A stretch of 20,296 bases of DNA from an uncultured Asticcacaulis sp. (lineage in GTDB: Bacteria; Pseudomonadota; Alphaproteobacteria; Caulobacterales; Caulobacteraceae), in assembly GCA_946482045.1 (NCBI GenBank), contig CAMLPZ010000043.1, forward strand, positions 1-20,296, in the 5' to 3' direction. Every line of letters begins with the position of its first letter. Position 1 is the first letter of the stretch. Under the pieces are notes generated by a model. That model ran no database searches, had not been told where the DNA came from, and worked only from the letters and a program-made list of their open reading frames with translations. Positions 8,223 through 13,881 of the stretch are shown here, one piece after another. The position numbers were made by a program, and so were the translations under genes.

Positions 8223-8819
8223 TCAAGGGTTTATATCTCGGTGTCGGCCCTGATCTATCTGAATCTGAGCCTCAGGAAACACATAGGCCATAATTGGCCG
8301 CTTCATCTCAATGGCGGTCGTCCAAGGCACTTGGGTGGCGGACGTCTCCAAGAATCTCTTCAACTTTTTCCACCAGCGTTTAGCGTCCGGATGCGCCGGT
8401 TTGCCAATCGACTTGTAGCGATCCTCCGGCCAACTAAAGTCCGACCTTGCAAGGCTTCCTGGCGCCTCTCGCCCCAACTCGGCGAAGCGAAAGAAATAAG
8501 GCCCAGGTAGATTCCCACCAAACCATGGTGATGTTGCGCCACTCCCCTGCATCGTTTGAGACCAGCCGTCATATGGATCTATGACGACCGCGTCCGCAAC
8601 GTTCCGATTGCCCGATGGTATGTTGAGCGAACCGCTCCCAGTGTGCCATAGCGCGTAAGTCTGCTCCTGGAGGGCATCAACGGCGTTGACCGCTCTCCAG
8701 TGGCATGTGTTGCCATGTTCGGCGAATTTGATGATCCAGGCAATGTCTGGCTCTTCGTTGATCCAGGATCGTATTACGTCGGCGTCGTTCTTAGTCGCAT
8801 AGATAATGAAGTCACCCAT
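8223..8819 (-). CDS. Hypothetical protein of lower G+C content
   Basis: A 198-residue soluble protein with no signal peptide, which I do not recognise. It starts MGDFIIYATKNDADVIRSWI, has a Trp/Gly-rich middle (LWHTGSGSLNIPSG, DPYDGWSQTM, SPWFGGNLPGPYFFRF) and ends in KRWWKKLKRFLETSATQVPW and AYVFPEAQIQIDQG. The two lines counted within it have 50% and 57% G+C, clearly below the dehydrogenase genes nearby, which suggests acquisition by transfer. AAGGTG stands 8 bases before the ATG. The basic WWKKLKRF helix recalls the WWDRLIRFW end of the protein at 7317, though general similarity is not evident. Confidence 0.75.
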   Translation of the reverse strand: MGDFIIYATKNDADVIRSWINEEPDIAWIIKFAEHGNTCHWRAVNAVDALQEQTYALWHTGSGSLNIPSGNRNVADAVVIDPYDGWSQTMQGSGATSPWFGGNLPGPYFFRFAELGREAPGSLARSDFSWPEDRYKSIGKPAHPDAKRWWKKLKRFLETSATQVPWTTAIEMKRPIMAYVFPEAQIQIDQGRHRDINP

Positions 8820-9116
8820 ACCTACACCTTAGTGTACAATGGCAGCGTTAGCGCCAACACCATGACTGCAGCCTCCGCCTTGGTCATGGCGCAAAGCGGC
8901 GATATCCGGATCAGCAGGCCTCTACGAGGCCACCGGCCACGGCCAGAATAACGAAAAATGGATTGCGCATGATGCCCCCTTGTCCCCGCAGCACACGCTA
9001 GCGCGCGTACACGGCGGCGTCAAATGGCGCAGCACGCTCGCCGCACGATATGCCTGTATTGATCAACCATGACCGCTCAGATCGTGTGACGCTTCAGATA
9101 AGCGCATAGGGGGACC
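8820..9116. other. Intergenic region, no supported gene
   Basis: These 297 bases contain no ORF that I can support. A minus-strand reading near 8921-8971 opens MRNPFFVILAVAGG like a signal peptide but stops after 16 codons; continuing it would need a frameshift. The end of the region holds the strong ribosome binding site (GGGGGA) of the small membrane protein gene. Confidence 0.4.
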
Positions 9117-9278
9117 ATGGCGCACCAAAAAATGAACCGGGGCTGGCTCGTCGCGCTCATCGTCGCAATCGTCATCCTGGTGCACCTTGCCGTTGCCAAT
9201 TATTTCCTGCGCGCCAGGTTCGAGCCTGTTGAAGTCGAAGACAGCGGCGCGGCGCCTTTTACTGTCCCTGTATCCTAG
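9117..9278 (+). CDS. Small single-pass membrane protein (53 aa)
   Basis: A short reading frame with good gene signals: GGGGGA (9109-9114) lies 2 bases before the ATG, and a second in-frame ATG (9132) follows. The protein has a polar start (MAHQKMNRGW), one clear transmembrane helix of about 20 residues (residues 10-30, LVALIVAIVILVHLAVANYF), a basic stop-transfer patch (LRARF) and a short acidic tail (EPVEVEDSG). Basic residues flank both ends of the helix, so orientation is uncertain. A stem-loop follows at 9352. Function unknown; the size and design match many bacterial small membrane proteins that bind and tune larger complexes. Confidence 0.7.
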   Translation: MAHQKMNRGWLVALIVAIVILVHLAVANYFLRARFEPVEVEDSGAAPFTVPVS

Positions 9279-9351
9279 CCCCACCCGTATCAGGCGCGCG
9301 ATAAGGACGGTTCGCTGGCCCAACGGGGCGAAAGGCATGGAACAAGTAATG

Positions 9352-9377
9352 CCCGTCCGAACTTTGGCCCGGACGGG
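9352..9377 (+). terminator. Stem-loop downstream of the 53-aa gene
   Basis: CCCGTCCG (9352-9359) pairs with CGGACGGG (9370-9377): a perfect 8-base stem with a 10-base loop. A run of T is lacking, so it may be a weak or factor-assisted terminator, or an mRNA end-stabilising hairpin. Confidence 0.45.
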
Positions 9378-9836
9378 TCAATAACAGCTGGAAATGTCTT
9401 GCATTTGCTCTTTTATGAAGAGCAATATGAGAATTTCAACACCCTTTGGGGCTGCCGTACTTGTTAGATACCATATTTAACGAAATATTCACAGAGATAT
9501 TTTTCTGACGATTGCAATGCAAACGTTTCCGTTCACGCCCGACATAAAATAAAATTTTCACATAACGTCTGAAAATCACGCGAAAGTTCGAGCTATTTAT
9601 TTGCCGAGGTGCTAGAGTTGTCTTTAGGGCGCTCGCGCAATCACGGCGGGCCAGGCAAGGCTATACGACGCCATGCGCCCGTCCGGCCGCGATCACCGCG
9701 CCGCACAGAAAGCGACAGATTATCTCCGTTTCACCAGCCCCGGAAGCAAGCCCGGCCCCCGCCAGGGCCTTTATCGAACTGGACCGCCGCATAGCCCCTT
9801 TGAAGCCTCCTTTCAAAGCGCGCCCAAGGACCCGTA
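9378..9836. other. AT-rich non-coding block upstream of the paralogue operon
   Basis: About 460 bases without a credible gene. Roughly 9400-9600 is very AT-rich (42% G+C for 9481-9540, 30% for 9541-9600), against about 60-65% around it. It contains a perfect hairpin GCTCTT-ttatg-AAGAGC (9407-9423) and AAACGTTT (9521-9528), which resembles the core of LacI/GalR-type operators. The last 230 bases return to high G+C and hold only weak, low-quality reading frames. The block probably holds the operon promoter and may bind a nucleoid-associated silencer. Confidence 0.5.
9798..9830 (+). promoter_or_regulatory. Hairpin with anti-Shine-Dalgarno loop before the RBS
   Basis: CTTTGAA (9798-9804) pairs exactly with TTCAAAG (9812-9818). 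The 7-base loop is GCCTCCT, and TCCTT at 9808-9812 is the exact complement of the gene's ribosome binding site AAGGA (9826-9830). Two exclusive foldings are therefore possible, one with the ribosome binding site free and one with it paired. The alternative pairing is only 5 bases long, so a real switch is speculative. Confidence 0.35.
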
Positions 9837-10334
9837 ATGAGTATTGAGACAACCGACCTTGAACGCCGTGTCCTGGCCCACGAACATATTCTCCAGGCGC
9901 TCATCGCCTATATGGTGGAGACCGACCCCAAAATGCTGGAGCGGCTGAAAACCGCCTTCAGCCGCCCGGTCCGCTTGGTCCAGCCCTTCGGCCATACCGA
10001 TACCGCCGGATATGCCGCCGCCTTCGTCCGCGAAGTCGTCAGGCAGGGCCGCGAGAGCGGCGCGTCAGCCGACGCCACGCTTGTTTCTCAGTGGGACGAC
10101 GTGTGGCCGACGGCGGGCGAGACCGGCCTGGCCCACGAAAACGTGCCTGTCCGCTTTTACATCCGGCTGCATGACGACCTTTGGGAAGTGCTTCGCGACG
10201 GCCGGCTTATCGGCGGTTACGTCTCGCAAAAAGGCGCGCTTGAAGCCGCGCACCTCGCCATGCAGGAGGTCTTTTGCGCCGGCGGTTCGGCGGAGCTTGC
10301 CGCGTACCACCCCGCCCCGGCGCGTGCGCCGTAA
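9837..10334 (+). CDS. Uncharacterised protein, paralogue A of an operon pair
   Basis: A 165-residue soluble protein. The N-terminal part is helical (DLERRVLAHEHILQALIAYM, then DPKMLERLKTAF). The C-terminal half reads VRFYIRLHDDLWEVLRDGRL followed by GGYVSQKGALEAAHLAMQEV and ends in GGSAEL; this W-x-V-xx-DG...A...A pattern recalls the small beta-hairpin-plus-helix domain of DUF2188 proteins. The same two-part plan appears in the protein at 10596, so the two are paralogues. AAGGA sits 6 bases before the ATG. A 34-base gap separates it from the 76-residue gene. Function unknown; no catalytic motif or signal peptide is visible. Confidence 0.82.
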   Translation: MSIETTDLERRVLAHEHILQALIAYMVETDPKMLERLKTAFSRPVRLVQPFGHTDTAGYAAAFVREVVRQGRESGASADATLVSQWDDVWPTAGETGLAHENVPVRFYIRLHDDLWEVLRDGRLIGGYVSQKGALEAAHLAMQEVFCAGGSAELAAYHPAPARAP

Positions 10335-10368
10335 CCCCTGTTCTAAATATCACCCGGAAGGATATTCC

Positions 10369-10599
10369 ATGTTTAATGACGCTCCCCACGCCCTTGCCAT
10401 CGCCATCGTCAAACCCCGGCGCGCATCCACGATATTCGGCGCGCGGCAGGCACCCGCCGCCGTCCCGGGCAGATCCAGTGCGCTGCAAATCGTGCAAGCC
10501 GCAACTCCGCCGAAGTACCGGCGCGGCGAGTTCTACCTCAAGATAGATGGCCTGGCCGGCCCGCGTACCGGAAGACCCGTCGGGGCCGGCGATCGATGA
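10369..10599 (+). CDS. Small protein (76 aa) between the two paralogues
   Basis: The ATG at 10369 has an excellent ribosome binding site (GGAAGGA, 7 bases upstream), and the stop TGA overlaps the start of the next gene (ATGA at 10596). That is strong evidence of a real, translationally coupled gene, although the same frame stays open further upstream inside gene A. The protein is basic, with MFNDAPHALAIAIVKPRR at the start, a low-complexity Ala/Pro/Arg middle and a possible strand RRGEFYLKIDGLAG near residues 51-64. It has no cysteine, no transmembrane helix and no domain that I recognise. Confidence 0.72.
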   Translation: MFNDAPHALAIAIVKPRRASTIFGARQAPAAVPGRSSALQIVQAATPPKYRRGEFYLKIDGLAGPRTGRPVGAGDR

Positions 10600-11063
10600 A
10601 CCGCGCCAGTTTAAGTATCGAGGATCGTGTGCACCGGCGCGTCCTGCAGGTCATTCTGGCGGCCATGCTGGAAGACAATCCGCGCCTGCTGCGCAAGATC
10701 GAGGACGGCTTCGCCAGTGAAGCGGCGCTGGCGCCCGCCGAAGACCACGACTCCGTCCTGGCCTACGGCTCGCAATTCGTCCACGCCACCCTGTTCGTCG
10801 GCACCTCAGATGCCCAGAGCACCCTGCTGTCGTCCGCGCCGGAATGGGTACGCCTCTGGCTCGAGCCCGAACTGCGGGGCCCGCCTGATGAACAGAACTG
10901 GATACGGTTCGAAGTCAAGGCGGACAGCGGTATCTGGCTGTTGACGCGCGATGGCCGCATGGTTGGCGAATTTCCGACGCGCGATGCCGCGGTCAGCGCG
11001 GCCCACAAGGCCGTGGCCATCATTTCGGCGGCGGGCGGACGCGCCGACTGGCAGGACGCATAA
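10596..11063 (+). CDS. Uncharacterised protein, paralogue B of an operon pair
   Basis: A 155-residue soluble protein built like the one at 9837. It has a helical N-terminus (EDRVHRRVLQVILAAMLEDN, PRLLRKIEDGF), a variable middle, and a C-terminal module WIRFEVKADSGIWLLTRDGR followed by VGEFPTRDAAVSAAHKAV and GGRADW. The shared order RV..H/R..LQ..L.A.M..D.P..L, then RF...DG...G...A...A...A, shows common descent, although overall identity is low. Its start overlaps the 76-residue gene by ATGA, and a strong terminator follows its stop. The low identity between the copies points to different partners or ligands rather than a recent duplication. Confidence 0.82.
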   Translation: MNRASLSIEDRVHRRVLQVILAAMLEDNPRLLRKIEDGFASEAALAPAEDHDSVLAYGSQFVHATLFVGTSDAQSTLLSSAPEWVRLWLEPELRGPPDEQNWIRFEVKADSGIWLLTRDGRMVGEFPTRDAAVSAAHKAVAIISAAGGRADWQDA

Positions 11064-11065
11064 AA

Positions 11066-11092
11066 GCCCCCGCAGGGGACGCTGCGGGGGGC
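11066..11092 (+). terminator. Stem-loop terminator of the paralogue operon
   Basis: CCCCCGCAG (11067-11075) pairs with CTGCGGGGG (11082-11090) around a 6-base loop, starting 3 bases after the stop codon at 11063. The stem is very GC-rich. The poly-T tract is poor on the plus strand, but AAAA precedes the stem, giving TTTT in the other direction, so it may also stop transcripts from the convergent acidic-protein gene. Confidence 0.7.
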
Positions 11093-11135
11093 ACAACTGC
11101 GATACAGCCGGGCGATGTTCAGACCGGCTTCCCCT

Positions 11136-11306
11136 TCACGGCTGTTCCGTCTCGGTATCGTCGTCATCTTCGACCAGCGTTTCGCCGTCGTCTTTGGGGA
11201 CGGGTTCCTGTTCGTTTACCGGAATCTGGCCGTTCGCGTCGGTGGCGGGCGCCTGCGGCGGCTGATTGTCCTGCGCAAGCGGGTTGGTGTCGTCCAGCGG
11301 TTCCAT
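11136..11306 (-). CDS. Small highly acidic protein (56 aa)
   Basis: AGGAG (11314-11318) lies 7 bases before the ATG at 11306; the ATG just before it (11309) is only 4 bases away. The 56-residue product opens MEPLDDTNPLAQDN, has a Pro/Gln/Ala-rich middle and ends in ETLVEDDDDTETEQP. It has no cysteine and almost no aromatic or hydrophobic core, so it is probably disordered. Such polyanionic tails can mimic DNA or bind basic proteins, but no function can be assigned. The strong ribosome binding site and the biased composition, which noise would not produce, support it as real. Confidence 0.65.
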   Translation of the reverse strand: MEPLDDTNPLAQDNQPPQAPATDANGQIPVNEQEPVPKDDGETLVEDDDDTETEQP

Positions 11307-11415
11307 CATGCATCTCCTGTGAGGAGACCGACCCTAACCCGGACGGTTGAAAGGGCGCGCCGCCTGTTCACCTCCGCAAAGTAAGGATGTCGAGCGTAGG
11401 GTCCGATGCCGCCGG

Positions 11416-13116
11416 TCACGCCTTGCAGACAAAGCTGTCGGCGCGTTCGACGTCGCCCTTGCCGTCATAGCGCGCGACCAGAGGATAGGGACACAGCGGC
11501 CGCGTCCGGCCGGGCCAGGGCGTATCCTGACCGGCTTCGGCGACGATGCGCTCCGGCGCCGCGCCCTCTTCGACCCAGGCCTTCAGCGCCGCGAAGGCAT
11601 CATAGCGGTCGGTGGTCAGCCCGCCGCCGCAGTGGCACATGCCGGGCACGGGGAAGACGCGGACAAAGCCTGCCGCCTGGCCGCCATAGCGCGCGTCGAC
11701 CTCGTCGAACCACGCCTGGGTGTCGACCGATGAAAAGACCGGATCGGCGTCACCGTGCGGCACCAGAAGCTTGGCGCCCCGCGCCCGGAAGCCGTCGAGA
11801 TCGGCCGAGCGCGCGCCGATATCCTGCCACGCCGAACGCTCAAACGGCGGCACGGCGGCATAAATCATAGCCGCGTCACGGTCGAAATCGAAGCCCATCT
11901 GATAGTCCAGCAAAGCCTGCGGCCCCGCGCCCAGGACCGTCGGCGGCGTGGTGAACAGCGACGCCAGGGACGATGCGCCCAGAAGGACGTTGAGCGGCGG
12001 CACAGCGCCATCCGCCGAGCCCAGTTTCCAGATGCGCCAGCCGTCGCTCGACAGGCCCGCCGACCACGGCCAGCTTGCGTAAAGCGGCTGCCCCTTGCTG
12101 TCGTGCGCCCCTTGCATGACGCGCACCAGGGCAAGCGCCTGGGCTCGCGTCAGGCAGTCGGCGTCCTTGGCGCCGGCGCATTGCACGGCCTTCAGTTGCC
12201 GGGACACCATTTCCGTCGTGCACGCCGTCGTGTCGGCGACGATGCCGTCGGCCACGCCGTCCAGCCCGTCGCAGGCCTTCAGTATGGCCGTCCTGACCAG
12301 GCCAAGATCGGCCGACGTAAAGGTGTTTTTCAGGTCGGTGAATCGGGCCTTGCCCGTGGCTGGATCGCTGACCAGGCTGGCGAAACTGGCGGTGTCCCAT
12401 GCTTCGGCCAGGGCGGCGCGCGGCAGGGAGAAACCGGGCGCGGACGCGATGATGCCGTCGAAGACCTCAGGGTAGCGCTGGGCGAACATCATGCCCTCCT
12501 GCCCGCCTTTCGAGCAGCCGACGAAATAGCTGTAGCGCGGGCCGCGGCCGAAATAGCGCCCGATGACGGCCTTTGCGGCGTCGGCGACGATCTTCAGCGA
12601 GGCGTGGCCATAGTTTGCGCGCGCCACCGGGTCGAAGCCGAACGCCGCGTCGCCGTTGCGCGCCGGGTCGGCATTGGAGGCGTCGTGGCCAGAATCCTGG
12701 CTAACGACGGCATAGCCCTGCGCCGCCGCGACCGGACCGGTATTGCTGAGCGGCCCCATGGCATCGCCGATATTGCCGTTGAGCCCGCCGCCACCCTGGA
12801 AGACAAAGCGGTCATTCCACGCCGTCGGCAGGCGCATGCGGAAGCGGATGGCGTATTTTTGTCCATGCAGGCCTTCGCGCGCCTGGGCCTCGCCGACGAT
12901 CTCGCAATGCGCGGGCAAGCCCTTGTCAGCGCCGTCCGCGTGATAGGTGGCCGACACGATCCGCGCGCCCGGACCGGCAGCCCCTGCCGCGAGGTAGCCG
13001 CAGCTGTCCGCGCCGGGCGCCGCGAAAGCCGGCGCCGCAGCAAACAGCAAGGCAGCCCCCATGGCCGCCAGGCAGATGGTCGTGGAATGACCGGCTTTTT
13101 TCATGACAGACACCAA
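11416..13116 (-). CDS. Secreted tannase/feruloyl esterase family enzyme
   Basis: A 566-residue alpha/beta hydrolase of the tannase-feruloyl esterase family, which hydrolyses esters of gallate, ferulate or related phenolic acids. Residues 1-32 are a signal peptide. The family's CS-D-HC arrangement is complete: Cys201-Ser202 (GCSKGG, nucleophile), Asp458 (HGDADPV) and His495-Cys496 (PGMCHCGGG), the two cysteines being expected to form the disulfide that brings Ser and His together. ACDGLDGVADGIV (281-293) matches the calcium-binding loop. GTG at 13116 is taken as the start because GGGGAGG lies 6 bases before it; the ATG at 13104 is the alternative and gives the same mature protein. The exact ester substrate cannot be read from sequence. 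It is divergent from the dehydrogenase operon. Confidence 0.93.
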   Translation of the reverse strand: MVSVMKKAGHSTTICLAAMGAALLFAAAPAFAAPGADSCGYLAAGAAGPGARIVSATYHADGADKGLPAHCEIVGEAQAREGLHGQKYAIRFRMRLPTAWNDRFVFQGGGGLNGNIGDAMGPLSNTGPVAAAQGYAVVSQDSGHDASNADPARNGDAAFGFDPVARANYGHASLKIVADAAKAVIGRYFGRGPRYSYFVGCSKGGQEGMMFAQRYPEVFDGIIASAPGFSLPRAALAEAWDTASFASLVSDPATGKARFTDLKNTFTSADLGLVRTAILKACDGLDGVADGIVADTTACTTEMVSRQLKAVQCAGAKDADCLTRAQALALVRVMQGAHDSKGQPLYASWPWSAGLSSDGWRIWKLGSADGAVPPLNVLLGASSLASLFTTPPTVLGAGPQALLDYQMGFDFDRDAAMIYAAVPPFERSAWQDIGARSADLDGFRARGAKLLVPHGDADPVFSSVDTQAWFDEVDARYGGQAAGFVRVFPVPGMCHCGGGLTTDRYDAFAALKAWVEEGAAPERIVAEAGQDTPWPGRTRPLCPYPLVARYDGKGDVERADSFVCKA

Positions 13117-13230
13117 TAGCCTCCCCTTATGATCCGTGTTTAGCTAGTTATAAGTCATATCTATCGAGGTTGTCACCGGTCATCTTCGCATACTGCCGCA
13201 ACATGTGCCCCTTGCGCTTCGGCCGAACCG

Positions 13231-13248
13231 TGTCAGTATAGTATGACA
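13231..13248. promoter_or_regulatory. Dyad in the tannase/dehydrogenase divergent promoter region
   Basis: TGTCA (13231-13235) and TGACA (13244-13248) form an inverted repeat around an AT-rich spacer (GTATAGTA), 43 bases before the dehydrogenase start. It is the clearest symmetric element between the two divergent genes and could serve both, or overlap a promoter. No regulator gene is adjacent. Confidence 0.35.
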
Positions 13249-13290
13249 ATATCGTAAGATCGGGGACCCGAACCCGATGGGAGTAAATGA

Positions 13291-13869
13291 ATGGATACGC
13301 GCCGCCAGGTCCTCCAGGGCCTGATCTTCAGCATGGGTGGAGCCGCCGCCCTGACCGCCTTCGCCGCTGATGCCGCCGCATCGAAGCCCAAGGCCGACAA
13401 GTCAGCCGCAGCAAAGCCCGCCTTCTACACCAAGGGTGAACTGGCGACCGTCACCTTCCTGGCCGACGGCATCATCCCGCGCACCGATACGCCGGGCGCT
13501 TTGGACGCCGGCGTGCCCGCCTATATGGATCACCTCTACGCCACCTGGGCGTCGGAACAGACCAAGGCCAACCACCGCGCCGAGCTTGCAGCCATTGCCG
13601 GCCACCTCGACCGGCTGACCGAAGCCCAGTCCGTCGAGGCCGGCAATCGCGCCAAGCAGCGCGTCAAGGCGCTGGAGGCGCTGGATGCCGCCGCCTTCGG
13701 CGCGGAAGCCTCGGCGCACTGGCCCTATCGCAACGTCAAGTCGCTGATCGCCACCGTCTATTACCTGTCCGAGCCCGGCGCCACCCAGGAACTGCAATAC
13801 GAACTGGTGCCCGGCCGCTGGGTCGCCTCGGCGCCGGTCGCCGAAATCGGCCGCACCTGGGCTATGTAA
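13291..13869 (+). CDS. Gluconate 2-dehydrogenase subunit 3-family protein
   Basis: A 192-residue periplasmic protein of the gluconate 2-dehydrogenase subunit 3 family, the small partner of a membrane-linked FAD sugar dehydrogenase. It begins with a twin-arginine-type signal (MDTRRQVLQGLIFSMGG), which suggests that the folded flavoprotein is carried out with it by the Tat system. The family's core is visible as FYTKGELATVTFLADGIIPRTDTPGALDAGVPAYMDHL and later HWPYRNVKSLIATVYYLSEPGATQELQYELVPGRW. It precedes the GMC flavoprotein gene by 12 bases, so the two form an operon. A cytochrome c subunit, the usual third component, is not found next to them. Confidence 0.92.
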   Translation: MDTRRQVLQGLIFSMGGAAALTAFAADAAASKPKADKSAAAKPAFYTKGELATVTFLADGIIPRTDTPGALDAGVPAYMDHLYATWASEQTKANHRAELAAIAGHLDRLTEAQSVEAGNRAKQRVKALEALDAAAFGAEASAHWPYRNVKSLIATVYYLSEPGATQELQYELVPGRWVASAPVAEIGRTWAM

Positions 13870-13881
13870 GGAGTCATGACG

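Noticed and set aside
8921..8971. Minus-strand signal-peptide-like start (MRNPFFVILAVAGG)
   Set aside because: It stops after 16 codons; a frameshifted gene is possible but nothing after it is recognisable.
9609..9794. 61-residue plus-strand frame in the leader of the paralogue operon
   Set aside because: Arg/Pro-rich low-complexity product, no ribosome binding site.
10012..10368. Upstream extension of the 76-residue protein's frame
   Set aside because: It overlaps gene A in another frame; the ribosome binding site at 10355-10361 decides the shorter start.
11755..13119. 454-residue open frame on the plus strand
   Set aside because: It lies opposite the tannase-family gene, whose active-site motifs are intact; the product is Arg/Gly-rich with no family features, typical of an antisense frame in high-G+C DNA.
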